Below the pieces are notes generated by a model that ran no database searches, was not told the origin of the DNA, and saw only the letters and a program-made list of their open reading frames with translations. From Lachnoclostridium sp. UBA7122 (GTDB lineage Bacteria; Bacillota; Clostridia; Lachnospirales; Lachnospiraceae), in NCBI GenBank assembly GCA_002493085.1, contig DKXQ01000041.1, positions 1 through 35,451 of the forward strand: a stretch of 35,451 bases of DNA. The letters are read 5' to 3'. The position numbers and the translations under genes were made by a program. Shown piece by piece: positions 1 to 8,063 of this stretch (the stretch's first letter is position 1; each line of letters begins with the position of its first letter).

Positions 1-97
1 CCTTTAGGGGATGGGTAGTTGACTATTTTCTCCCTTCTTTAATTACATGACGCACTTCCACTATTCATAAATGCCAATGCATCCAGTTATTAATGTT
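1..97. other. Gene-free left edge
   Basis: No credible gene is visible here. The first bases (CCTTTAGGGGATGGGTAG, followed by TTGAC) could be one arm of a hairpin cut by the window edge. Such C-rich/G-rich hairpin arms occur near ends of IS200/IS605-type elements, but nothing in the window confirms this. No clear terminator for the small membrane protein gene ending at 98 is seen. Confidence 0.3.
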
Positions 98-556
98 TTA
101 TCCATTGGCAGTTTTGCCAGACAGCTTTTCAAGTACAGATTTATAAATCATAATAAGATATGCATCTATAAAACAATATTTATTAGAAAGAAATTCTGTA
201 AGTTTATAGAGAAAACATACTCCCATAAGCATTACGCTTATGCATGTCACTGTGTAATTAAGCTGTAGTGCAAGAATTAAGACGTTTGCTACTACATAAA
301 ATATAAATACAGAGAAAAACTTTTTGCCTATTTGTAATGCGAGATAAAGCGTCTCAGCAAGCAGTTCGGTACGCTCGTCTATATATTCACGGTTTTTCTC
401 TTTAAGCTGCTCATACATATCCTGGAAAATTTTTTTGCCATCAAGTTTTGTTTTTGAAATGCTGCCTTTCAAAACCTCCTCTTCACACATTCTGACATAT
501 GACATATATTTATTGTTACCAAACTGTCTTCTTAAACATTTTTTAAAAACATTCAT
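98..556 (-). CDS. Small membrane protein of unknown function
   Basis: I do not recognise a family. The 152-residue product has a charged, probably cytoplasmic first half (about residues 1-75, rich in Lys, Glu and Arg, possibly helical) followed by two hydrophobic segments at about 80-97 and 101-120, then a moderately hydrophobic tail. It reads as a two-span integral membrane protein without a cleavable signal. The start is supported by GAGG eight bases upstream of the ATG. It lies downstream of the receiver-Hpt gene on the same strand, about 90 bases away. That gap shows only weak promoter-like sequence, so co-transcription is possible but unproven. Expression as a real gene is supported by the ribosome binding site and ordinary residue composition; function is unknown. 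Confidence 0.7.
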   Translation of the reverse strand: MNVFKKCLRRQFGNNKYMSYVRMCEEEVLKGSISKTKLDGKKIFQDMYEQLKEKNREYIDERTELLAETLYLALQIGKKFFSVFIFYVVANVLILALQLNYTVTCISVMLMGVCFLYKLTEFLSNKYCFIDAYLIMIYKSVLEKLSGKTANG

Positions 557-647
557 TCTAATACCTCGTAATGATATTTTGCTAATGCTATTTCTCTTAT
601 AATTTATGTAGCTTTTTACAATGTGTTCACGTTATCATGCTTTGAAA

Positions 648-1685
648 TTAAGTGTATATTGTCTCAAGCACTTCCATTGCCTCGTCATACTGGAAGTTCT
701 GTATAAAACTGTCTATGTTCTGCAGTTTATCTGTGTATCTGCCATCACTGCCTGAAAGCATTTCTTCAAGAAGTTCTGTAATTTCTATATATTCAAAGTT
801 TTCTATGCTTTCTTTTAACTTATCAAGCTTTTGTGCAAATTCAGATTCCCCAATCTTAGCGCTTGTTTTCTTAGTGCTGGCTTTTTCACTATAATATTCA
901 CAGACAGACTGGAGCTGGCTATTGATTTTTTTAACACTTTCCATATAGCTGTCAATATTTGCATGTATATATGCACTATCAGAACTTTTTGCAGCAGTCT
1001 CAAGCTTTTTTGAATTTTCAGCAAGTCCTGCAGCGCCTATATTGAGAAAAATTCCTTTAAGGCTGTGGAAGTGCAGTTTCATTATATCTATATGCTCTGT
1101 ATTTCTTATAACGTCCAGCTTGTTATAATTTTCTGATATATTTCCTATGGAGACATTAAGGATTTTCATATAGCTTTCAAGGTTTCCTGCCATAAGTGAA
1201 ATACCTTCATCATAATTCAGTCCATCTACCTGTGAAAGAAATTCTGCTGGATTAATGTTGTCCTCCCCGTTGTCATTACTGTCTCCAGGGTCTTCACACA
1301 TAAAACCAAACTCTTTAAGCTTCATCTCAAAATCTTCTGTGCGGACAGGCTTTCTTAAAACACAGTCTGCCCCTGCTTTTATAAACAGTTCTGTTACTTC
1401 TTCATCTACCGTTGCTGAAACACCCATAACTTTTGGTTTCTTTTTGTCCTCTGATACAAACATTATCTGTCTTGTAGTCTGGACCCCGTCCATATCAGGC
1501 ATAATATAGTCCATAAGGACTATATCATACTGTGTACTGCATACCTTCTCTATTGCCTCCATTCCAGATTCTGCCGTGTCAGTCTTTATTCCATAATGTT
1601 CAATCATTGCAGATAATACCATTGCATTAACCGCATTGTCATCTACAACAAGAACATTGATATTTGCAATAATACTTTGTTCCAT
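648..1685 (-). CDS. Response regulator receiver-Hpt phosphorelay protein
   Basis: This 345-residue protein joins a receiver domain (about residues 9-128) to a histidine phosphotransfer domain (about 145-265). The receiver has the acidic pair D15/D16, the predicted phospho-acceptor D59 in VLMDYIMPDMDG, S90/T92 in the switch region and K112 in RKP. The Hpt domain shows H207 in the typical HSLKG context. This is the layout seen at the C terminus of hybrid sensor kinases, but there is no sensor or kinase domain, no DNA-binding output domain and no kinase gene in the window. It presumably shuttles phosphate between an unlinked hybrid kinase and another regulator. The C-terminal ~75 residues, after about 270, are charged and helical and unassigned. 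GGAG six bases upstream supports the start. galM is upstream with a 39-base gap. Confidence 0.88.
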   Translation of the reverse strand: MEQSIIANINVLVVDDNAVNAMVLSAMIEHYGIKTDTAESGMEAIEKVCSTQYDIVLMDYIMPDMDGVQTTRQIMFVSEDKKKPKVMGVSATVDEEVTELFIKAGADCVLRKPVRTEDFEMKLKEFGFMCEDPGDSNDNGEDNINPAEFLSQVDGLNYDEGISLMAGNLESYMKILNVSIGNISENYNKLDVIRNTEHIDIMKLHFHSLKGIFLNIGAAGLAENSKKLETAAKSSDSAYIHANIDSYMESVKKINSQLQSVCEYYSEKASTKKTSAKIGESEFAQKLDKLKESIENFEYIEITELLEEMLSGSDGRYTDKLQNIDSFIQNFQYDEAMEVLETIYT

Positions 1686-1724
1686 ACTGTCTCCATTTCT
1701 GTTATTATCTGTGAAGCAGAAGCA

Positions 1725-2789
1725 TTAAAATGTTTTAAAACGGTATACTGTAACACTTTCAAATTCTTCTCCTGCTTTAAGGACTGCATTAGGAAAATTT
1801 TCTATGTTAACTGCATCAGGAAAGTTCTGTGTTTCAAAACATGCTCCGCCAAAATTGCCATAGTGCATGCCATCTTTGCCTCCATCCTTGTCAAGTGTTT
1901 CTGCAGTATATAATTGCATGCCTGGCTGGTCAGTAAACACTTCCATAATACGCCCTGAATCCAATGCCCTGAACTGCGCAGCTTTGCGGACACCTTCCCT
2001 GCCATTTCCATTTAATACAAAGTTATGGTCATAGCCTGTTATTGTGTTTCCCTCTGCATCTTTCATGCCAATGCCATCTTTTAACTTCTTAAATTTTGTA
2101 AAGTCAAGGGCCGTTCCTGCAAGTTCTTTTATTTCGCCTGTAGGTATAAGTATATCATCAACAGGTGTGTAATAATCTGCATCTATCTGCACTTCCTGCT
2201 CTAACACATCTGGACACTTGTGGCCTCCTTTTCCAAGATTAAAGAAAGAGTGGTTTGTAAAGTTTATAACTGTATCTTTATCACACACAGCATAGTATGA
2301 TATTATCAGTTCATCATTATCGTTAAGTGTATATGTAACTGACAGGCTGAGACTGCCTGGAAATCCCTGCTCACCGTCAGGGCTGCACCTTTTAAATAAA
2401 ATGCTGTCCTCATCCATGCTTTCTGTACATTCTGCATCATACATATAGTAGTCATATCTTGAGTATCCACCATGCAGGCAGTTTGTGTGGTCGTTCTGGT
2501 CAAGTTTGTACTCTGTGCCATTTAGAACGAACTTTGCATTGGAAATCCTGTTTGCAAACCTTCCTACGAAAGCTCCAAAAAAAGTACTGTTCTCTTCATA
2601 AGAAGCAACATCTTCAAATCCAAGCACAACATCTTCAAATACGCCATCCCTGTCTGGCACGGTAATATTTGTAATTGTGGCACCTAAATCAATAAATGAC
2701 ACTTCCATTCCATTTTTATTTTTTAGAGTGTATTCCGTTACATCTGTTCCATTTTTTCCAATGCCATATTTCTTTTTTATAATGCTCAT
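1725..2789 (-). CDS. galM: Aldose 1-epimerase (mutarotase)
   Basis: This 354-residue protein interconverts alpha and beta anomers of galactose/glucose and feeds the Leloir pathway in the cytoplasm. Family hallmarks are visible: the NCLHGG histidine motif, the NFTNHSFFNL motif with the second catalytic His, GYDHNFVLN, and the C-terminal FETQNFPDAVN containing the catalytic Glu. Length matches the family. AGGAGG six bases before the ATG fixes the start. No other galactose genes (galK, galT) are in the window, so the gene stands alone metabolically; it is followed by the phosphorelay gene. The 60-base gap upstream holds AT-rich sequence with an imperfect palindrome (TATACT...AGTATA) that might be promoter or operator, not assignable with confidence. 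Confidence 0.95.
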   Translation of the reverse strand: MSIIKKKYGIGKNGTDVTEYTLKNKNGMEVSFIDLGATITNITVPDRDGVFEDVVLGFEDVASYEENSTFFGAFVGRFANRISNAKFVLNGTEYKLDQNDHTNCLHGGYSRYDYYMYDAECTESMDEDSILFKRCSPDGEQGFPGSLSLSVTYTLNDNDELIISYYAVCDKDTVINFTNHSFFNLGKGGHKCPDVLEQEVQIDADYYTPVDDILIPTGEIKELAGTALDFTKFKKLKDGIGMKDAEGNTITGYDHNFVLNGNGREGVRKAAQFRALDSGRIMEVFTDQPGMQLYTAETLDKDGGKDGMHYGNFGGACFETQNFPDAVNIENFPNAVLKAGEEFESVTVYRFKTF

Positions 2790-2849
2790 ATAAACCTCCT
2801 GGATTTTAATATTGTAATATACTATATTGCCAGTATAACAAATTGAAAG

Positions 2850-4241
2850 TCACTTTACAAGTGATACAACACATACATTTTTAATATTGTACATTTCCAG
2901 TAAATTTATAATACTTTTATCAATAATTTCACCACACATTACAATAGGGACTGCCGGCGGGCATGATACTGTTTCTTCTGCACATATGCGCCCAGCGCTG
3001 TTTTTTATATCCACTATCTCAGATGGTGCCATTAAGGCTTCACGGATTGTCATCTGCCTTTCTGGCATTTTCCTGCTAATATCTGGCAGCACCAGACTGT
3101 TTTTTTTATATTTTGACAATTTTGTGCTGCTTCCCCACTGCATGATTCTTTCAAAGTCCAGTTTTTCATTTTCTGGTGTAATCATAAGAACTACAAACTG
3201 GATATCAGCATATTCACATTCTATGCCATACATTCTCATTTCTGTACTTATTTCAACACCTGTATAACCGGCCCTGGCAGTATTTATAACAATCTTTAAA
3301 GGCTCTGTATCCATAACAGGTATTTCCCTGTTCCTCAGATATTTTTTAATCTGGTTTATGGTACCTATACAGGCATAAAGTTTCTTACTATAACCATCTG
3401 CAATATATCTGTTACATAAGTCAAGCGACTGGAGTATCAGATATGACGGGCTTGTTGAGCCAAATATTGCAAGTGCCCGTTTAACAAATTCTGTATATCT
3501 CTCCTTGTATTTTTCCGAGATATGCAGATATGCACCGCCTGTAAGGACAGGAAGTGTCTTATGGGCTGAATCGCAGCACATTGCCGCCCCAAGCTTTATG
3601 GGATGCTGGTTTTCATCAAGAAATGCAAGATATGCGCCATGTGCATTGTCTGTTATAAGTGGTACAGAATATTTTGTACAAACTTTTGCAATGCCTCTGA
3701 TATCAGATATATTGCCAAGGTAATCAGGTGATGTTATATATACAGCAACAGGATAATCTTTTTTTCTGCATCTTTCAAGATTTTTAAAATATTCTTCTAT
3801 ATCTTCTGGCAATACCCTGCTTTCACATATGCTGCCAGGTGACAGACACTCTATAAATTCTATATCCGCATCTATAAGTGCACATGCATCAGCCATTGAA
3901 CGGTGTATATTTCTGGCGGCAAGTATATACTCCCGTCCCTGCCTTGCCTGGTCTTTATGCAGACGTGCATCCATAAGCACCGCCATAAGCATTGCTTTAA
4001 TACAAAGTGATGAACCTTCTGTAGAATAGAGTGTCTGTCCTGTACAAAAAAGGTGTGATGCATTAGCCTGGCTTGCAGCAATTATGCCATCAGCCACACT
4101 AAGTACATCAGCACCTTCTATTTCTGTTATATCAGACTCTTCACATCCTATAAACTTATGCCCCTTATGTCCGGGCATATGAAAACGTGACATGGCAGAC
4201 GCTTTATAATTTTCAACAAAACTATATACTGGAGTATCCAT
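2850..4241 (-). CDS. Orn/Lys/Arg decarboxylase family PLP enzyme
   Basis: This 463-residue fold-type-I PLP enzyme resembles the Bacillus SpeA/YaaO class. Visible motifs are the N-terminal RFHMPGHKGH (residues 19-28), STEGSS near 73-78, the PLP-ring aspartate in TDNAHGAY (D198) and the Schiff-base lysine in DSAHKTLPVLTGG (K228). The expected reaction is decarboxylation of a basic amino acid (arginine, lysine or ornithine) to a di- or polyamine; the exact substrate cannot be read from sequence. The gene is fused in translation to the lipid operon: the TAA stop of psd is immediately followed by this ATG, with GAGG inside the end of psd. That placement is odd for a polyamine gene and raises the possibility of a lipid-related or membrane-stress role. 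The C-terminal domain is shorter than in the long inducible decarboxylases of proteobacteria. Confidence 0.87.
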   Translation of the reverse strand: MDTPVYSFVENYKASAMSRFHMPGHKGHKFIGCEESDITEIEGADVLSVADGIIAASQANASHLFCTGQTLYSTEGSSLCIKAMLMAVLMDARLHKDQARQGREYILAARNIHRSMADACALIDADIEFIECLSPGSICESRVLPEDIEEYFKNLERCRKKDYPVAVYITSPDYLGNISDIRGIAKVCTKYSVPLITDNAHGAYLAFLDENQHPIKLGAAMCCDSAHKTLPVLTGGAYLHISEKYKERYTEFVKRALAIFGSTSPSYLILQSLDLCNRYIADGYSKKLYACIGTINQIKKYLRNREIPVMDTEPLKIVINTARAGYTGVEISTEMRMYGIECEYADIQFVVLMITPENEKLDFERIMQWGSSTKLSKYKKNSLVLPDISRKMPERQMTIREALMAPSEIVDIKNSAGRICAEETVSCPPAVPIVMCGEIIDKSIINLLEMYNIKNVCVVSLVK

Positions 4242-5108
4242 TTAACTAAACCTCTTTTTTCCAATAACACTGCCCATCTGCACTGCTGTTTCATAGCCAT
4301 ACATACTATTATTTAATATTTCTTCATCTATTGTGGCTGTTCCTTTTTTTAAAGCCAGAATAACTGTTGAACCACCATATTCAAAACGCCCTTTCTCCTG
4401 TCCGCGCAATGTATATGTTTCTTTATTATAATTATTTATTCTGCCTACAAGCATTGCCCCGACTTCCATCATCAGGATTTTCCCAAAGTTTTCACTGTCC
4501 AGTATTGAAAATTCCCTTGTATTTTCCTTATAAACTGCCAGTCCGTTACATGCCGCAGGATGGACTGTGTGCAGTACACCAGGTATTTTGTAATTTTTCT
4601 TCTGTTTTCCGTTATCAATATAGGCATACCTGTGGTAATCTTCCACACCAAGCCTGAATACTAAAAGGATTCCGTCTTTATAGTATTTGGCGAGCTTACT
4701 GCTCTTTAGAAGGCTTTTTATATTATAATATGTATCTTTTACCATAAAATGGGAATTATCTGTGATGTTATATACAGTTAATTTTGCATCACATGGTGAA
4801 CATAAATCTTCGCTGTTTTCCGAAAAGCTTCTGTAGCCTTTTTTTATCTTGCGTGTAAAAAACTCATTGAAGCTTTTATACTTGCATTTTTCATATTCAT
4901 GCATATTTATATTATTGTGTTTTATAAATGGTTTTATAAGCGGCTGCGAAAAGCGTGAATCCATAAAATACCCTGCTGCCTTTGACACACAAGGCATTGT
5001 CAGCACTTTTAACAGCTTCCTGCCAGGTCTGGTCTTATATAAAAATCCGAGAATTTTTGCCTGTATTCCGTTATTATCTGGGATTATACGTTTTCTTTTA
5101 TCTTTCAA
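4242..5108 (-). CDS. psd: Phosphatidylserine decarboxylase
   Basis: Makes phosphatidylethanolamine from phosphatidylserine at the membrane, using a pyruvoyl group generated by self-cleavage. The cleavage site GGST is at residues 245-248, with S247 becoming the pyruvoyl; proposed triad residues D107 (SPCDAKL), H159 (EDYHRY) and H183 (LHTVHPAA) are all present. At 288 residues it matches clostridial Psd proteins rather than the longer proteobacterial form. The start appears to be TTG at 5108, preceded five bases upstream by AAGGTG; there is no better in-frame ATG nearby. It follows pssA by 30 bases and its stop codon directly abuts the start of the PLP decarboxylase. With PssA it forms a complete PE pathway from CDP-diacylglycerol. 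Confidence 0.93.
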   Translation of the reverse strand: MKDKRKRIIPDNNGIQAKILGFLYKTRPGRKLLKVLTMPCVSKAAGYFMDSRFSQPLIKPFIKHNNINMHEYEKCKYKSFNEFFTRKIKKGYRSFSENSEDLCSPCDAKLTVYNITDNSHFMVKDTYYNIKSLLKSSKLAKYYKDGILLVFRLGVEDYHRYAYIDNGKQKKNYKIPGVLHTVHPAACNGLAVYKENTREFSILDSENFGKILMMEVGAMLVGRINNYNKETYTLRGQEKGRFEYGGSTVILALKKGTATIDEEILNNSMYGYETAVQMGSVIGKKRFS

Positions 5109-5138
5109 ATCTACACCTTCTTTACAATAAAGTACCAG

Positions 5139-5834
5139 TTATTCTGTACCAAATAGTTTTTTTATCACTGGCCATAATGGCATTTCAAGAAACCGGAATT
5201 TTGGTACATGGTATCTCGAAAATATCAGTATAATAAGCACAGCTGACGAAACTACTGCAACAAGAAAAAACAGTTCAACATTATTAGGTTTTCTAAGCTT
5301 AAAATCTATTATAAACAATGTCCCTACAATAAAAAGTGCAAAATGGAGTACAATTATAAAGACAAATGATGTAACAGCAGCCTGTAATAAAAATATTAAT
5401 GGAAGTATCACTGCCATTGAGGTAATTGGAAGTCCATGATAATATTTATTGGCACCACTTTCATGTGCCTGCCTGTTCGTCTCAAGCACATTAAAAAACG
5501 CCAGCCTTATTACAGAACAGACACAGTAATATCCAACAAGAAGCGAGCCAATCACCCCTCTTACCCCTGCAAGAAAGCATATCATCGCAGGAAATATGCC
5601 AAAACAAATAACATCGCATAATGAATCAATCTGTATTCCAAAAAGTTTTTCATCATCTGTCCTGTTTTTTTTAGTCCTTGCTATTTTGCCATCGAACATA
5701 TCACAGAGTCCTGACAGTGCAAGACACAGTATTGCAGTCCGGAATCCTCCTCCAAAAGCCTGTATCATGCCAAAAACTGAAATAAACAGGCTTATATATG
5801 TAAGGATTACTGTATAATCATAAAATCCTATCAT
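5139..5834 (-). CDS. pssA: CDP-alcohol phosphatidyltransferase, probable phosphatidylserine synthase
   Basis: Condenses CDP-diacylglycerol with serine to give phosphatidylserine in the membrane. The CDP-alcohol transferase signature is present as DGKIAR...GIQIDSLCD, but 12 residues separate AR from G rather than the usual 8-9, so there is a short insertion; I believe clostridial relatives share it. Around six hydrophobic spans follow. The assigned start is the ATG at 5834, giving 231 residues; a longer in-frame reading up to 5969 lies inside the upstream gene and encodes an unlikely Cys-rich N terminus. This start overlaps the upstream stop as ATGA, implying translational coupling. Serine specificity is inferred from the adjacent psd; a related headgroup transferase is possible. 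Confidence 0.88.
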   Translation of the reverse strand: MIGFYDYTVILTYISLFISVFGMIQAFGGGFRTAILCLALSGLCDMFDGKIARTKKNRTDDEKLFGIQIDSLCDVICFGIFPAMICFLAGVRGVIGSLLVGYYCVCSVIRLAFFNVLETNRQAHESGANKYYHGLPITSMAVILPLIFLLQAAVTSFVFIIVLHFALFIVGTLFIIDFKLRKPNNVELFFLVAVVSSAVLIILIFSRYHVPKFRFLEMPLWPVIKKLFGTE

Positions 5835-6868
5835 TTTTTCTGAATTCCTCTTCTTAATATTATATATTTGTATGCCACAACTGACATAACAGCACTTATA
5901 AATAACTGTGTGTAATAACTTATTGCCCTTGTTACAATCATGACAGGAAGCACGAGCCCAGAGCCGCACAGTGGCGTAAATATATCTTTAAAAAGCTTCT
6001 CTGTAATACCCATACCGCCAGGAAATGGAAGCATGTCAACAGCAACTGAAACCATAGCCTGCAGGCCTGTTATAACAAATATTCCCTCATCTGCTGTATT
6101 AAAAGACAGGCACACAATATATGCCAGCACAAAGAAAATAACACGCTGGAATACTGTTATACAGAATACATTCCATATTATTAATTTATGTGTAGAAAAA
6201 TATTCTGCTGTACCTCTGTATTTTTCCATTGCAGAAGCCAGCCGGCACATATATTTTTCTTTATTTTTTCTGTGAAACACTTTACAAAATACATTTAATA
6301 CCCATGCAGCAATATTTTCAGCCAGAGCTTTGTGGAATACAAATACAAGCATTGCTAAAATGCAGACAACATTAAGCACCATTCCCAGCCAGCACCATCC
6401 TGTAACCGGTTCTAAGAAATACATAATCTTTGCTGGACGGAATATAAATACTATTGCACCAATAACTACAAGCACAAGTTTATAAGTAATTGTTACTATA
6501 ATAAGAACCATTGTAGATACTGTAAGTGAAAGCCCGTCTTTTTTCATAAAATACAGCTGTGCCGGCTGCCCTCCTGAAGCAGACGGAGTAACAAGTATAA
6601 AAAAAAATCCAACAAACGAATACAGGCAGCAGTGCAAAAGCCTGGCATCTTCACCAAGGCTTTTAAGCATATAAAATATTATTACTGCTTCAGATTCAAT
6701 AAAAATTAATACAATTAATATGCATGGAAACCAGTACCTGCTGTCTGCTGCTTTAATATATTCTGCTATCTGTCCAAGGTCTTCACCATAAAATACTGAA
6801 TACATTGTAGCAGCAAATACTATAATAAGAAATAGTGCATTAAAAATATTCCTGCTCTTCTTCGCCAT
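5831..6868 (-). CDS. Flippase-like (LPG synthase TM domain / YbhN family) membrane protein, copy 1
   Basis: This protein of about 345 residues corresponds to the polytopic membrane domain of MprF-type lysylphosphatidylglycerol synthases, without the cytoplasmic aminoacyl-transferase domain. Typical conserved stretches are GGQPAQLYFMKKDGLS and the late LPFPGGMGITEKLF. Seven or more hydrophobic segments are seen. Such stand-alone proteins are thought to move or handle lipids or lipid-linked sugars, but the substrate is not known. GGAG about ten bases upstream supports the ATG at 6868 over an earlier in-frame start at 6907. It overlaps the PAP2 gene by 29 bases upstream and pssA by four bases (ATGA) downstream, so it is tightly embedded in the phospholipid operon. 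A paralogue with the same signatures is at 10600-11673. Confidence 0.85.
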   Translation of the reverse strand: MAKKSRNIFNALFLIIVFAATMYSVFYGEDLGQIAEYIKAADSRYWFPCILIVLIFIESEAVIIFYMLKSLGEDARLLHCCLYSFVGFFFILVTPSASGGQPAQLYFMKKDGLSLTVSTMVLIIVTITYKLVLVVIGAIVFIFRPAKIMYFLEPVTGWCWLGMVLNVVCILAMLVFVFHKALAENIAAWVLNVFCKVFHRKNKEKYMCRLASAMEKYRGTAEYFSTHKLIIWNVFCITVFQRVIFFVLAYIVCLSFNTADEGIFVITGLQAMVSVAVDMLPFPGGMGITEKLFKDIFTPLCGSGLVLPVMIVTRAISYYTQLFISAVMSVVAYKYIILRRGIQKK

Positions 6869-7571
6869 AATTAATTTCTCCAAAAACCTTAATATTGGCT
6901 TTGCCAAAAACTTTCATTACTTTTTTGTATGCACATGTATGTTTTCCTATATACATGCACAGCTCTGCAATTATAACACTTGCAATAACATCTGCAATAT
7001 AGTGTTGTTTTGTAAATTGTGTAGAAGCAAAAACCATAATGGCAAATATGCATGAAAAAGCCCTGTACCAAAGCGGTATAGTTTTCCTTCCCCTTATGCC
7101 TGTATAAGAAAGCCAGCTTACAAGGCAATGTATGGAAGGAAACAGGTTTGTTGCAGGGTCAGCTGTGTATATAAACCTCATAATGTCATAAACAATGCCA
7201 TTGCCTGTAACTTCTGGCCTTATATTAGTTGTTGGAAGAAACACAAAAAATACCAGGCATATAATTCTTGAAATATAGTCCCCTGTAGCAAACTTAAACC
7301 ATTCTTCGCATCCTTCGCGTGTAACCAGTATATAATTCAGTGCCCAGAACGCAAAGCACACAATATATATTGTAACCCATCCAGGCACAAATGGCACACG
7401 TTTATCAAATGCTGTAGTTAAATCATAGTGTCTGGCATCTCTCATTAAAATCTGCGTACCAGTATATATGCAGGAATTAAAAACAAAGCAGAATATCAAG
7501 GAAAAAAATGCATATCTGGGAATAATTTTTCCAATATATGCCTCATACCACTGCCTTAACCTGCTACACAT
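6840..7571 (-). CDS. PAP2-superfamily membrane phosphatase
   Basis: An integral membrane protein of about 243 residues with six hydrophobic segments and the PAP2 phosphatase signature in degenerate form: RP in TTNIRPEV, then FPSIHC for the PSGH motif, then STQFTKQHYIAD for the SRx5Hx3D motif. The catalytic histidines and final Asp are kept, but the Arg after Ser in motif 3 is Thr, as in the Aur1/inositol-phosphotransferase-like (PAP2_3) branch. It could dephosphorylate phosphatidate or undecaprenyl pyrophosphate, or transfer a phospho-headgroup. GGAGGG sits two bases before one ATG (7577) and eight before a second (7571); the spacing favours 7571. It is the first gene of the PE operon, preceded by a plausible promoter. 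Confidence 0.82.
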   Translation of the reverse strand: MCSRLRQWYEAYIGKIIPRYAFFSLIFCFVFNSCIYTGTQILMRDARHYDLTTAFDKRVPFVPGWVTIYIVCFAFWALNYILVTREGCEEWFKFATGDYISRIICLVFFVFLPTTNIRPEVTGNGIVYDIMRFIYTADPATNLFPSIHCLVSWLSYTGIRGRKTIPLWYRAFSCIFAIMVFASTQFTKQHYIADVIASVIIAELCMYIGKHTCAYKKVMKVFGKANIKVFGEINYGEEEQEYF

Positions 7572-7603
7572 ATACATGTCCCTCCACTTAATAAAGTGAA
7601 TAT

Positions 7604-7633
7604 ATATTATCATAACAAAGGCATAATTAACAA
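7604..7633 (-). promoter_or_regulatory. Candidate promoter of the phospholipid operon
   Basis: On the minus strand TTGTTA (7628-7633) and TAATAT (7604-7609) are separated by 18 bases, upstream of the PAP2 gene. Both boxes deviate from consensus and the region is AT-rich, so this is only a candidate. Confidence 0.35.
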
Positions 7634-7681
7634 GTCTTTCAGATACTTTGTAATGAAGTCTTAATAAAGATTAATGTTTTA

Positions 7682-7939
7682 TTAAAGTTTTTTTAGTTCA
7701 TTAAATGCGTTTTTACTTTTAGTTTCCTGTGTACCCTGTCCACTGTTTTTATAAAATACTTTATATACCAGCGAATATGCATATAAAAATACTGGTATAA
7801 TAATTGTTGCCGCAAGGCTTCCTAAAAATAATGCGTGTGCATCTGGTGTTGCAAATATTGCAGATATAAATGTCAGCAGATACATTGCAAGAAGCACAAA
7901 CACACCTGTAATAGCCAATATTTTTTTAAATTTTTTCAT
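7682..7939 (-). CDS. Small two-span membrane protein, unknown
   Basis: An 85-residue protein with a basic N terminus (MKKFKKI), a hydrophobic span at about residues 6-28 and a second at about 33-58, followed by a polar Lys/Gln-rich tail. I do not recognise it. The ATG at 7939 is chosen because AAAGGG lies nine bases upstream; the nine residues further upstream in frame lack a ribosome binding site. It lies 110 bases upstream of the PAP2 gene on the same strand. That gap contains a promoter candidate, so it is probably transcribed separately. An uncleaved membrane anchor pair is more likely than secretion. Confidence 0.6.
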   Translation of the reverse strand: MKKFKKILAITGVFVLLAMYLLTFISAIFATPDAHALFLGSLAATIIIPVFLYAYSLVYKVFYKNSGQGTQETKSKNAFNELKKL

Positions 7940-8017
7940 AAATAAAACCCTTTCATAATGAACCACTGGTGATTAACTGGTCTTTCCAGGTTTTATGCAC
8001 CACTGCCCCTGATATTA

Positions 8018-8058
8018 AAAGGGTGTTCCTTCTATAGTTAATAGACTTTACACCCTTT
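8018..8058 (-). terminator. Hairpin after the toxin gene, candidate terminator
   Basis: Nine-base perfect arms AAAGGGTGT (8018-8026) and ACACCCTTT (8050-8058) enclose a 23-base centre that itself contains a TCTAT/ATAGA stem. On the minus strand the hairpin is followed by TTAATA, giving a short U-rich tail just downstream of the toxin stop codon at 8064. Confidence 0.55.
8038..8049. repeat. Left copy of a 12-bp inverted repeat flanking the TA pair
   Basis: TTAATAGACTTT here is the exact reverse complement of AAAGTCTATTAA at 8586-8597. The two copies bracket the toxin-antitoxin genes. The left copy lies inside the loop region of the terminator-like hairpin. Confidence 0.6.
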
Positions 8059-8063
8059 ATTTA

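Noticed and set aside
5835..5969. Longer N terminus for PssA
   Set aside because: It overlaps the upstream gene by 139 bases, encodes an improbable Cys-rich segment and ignores the ATGA junction with the flippase-like gene.
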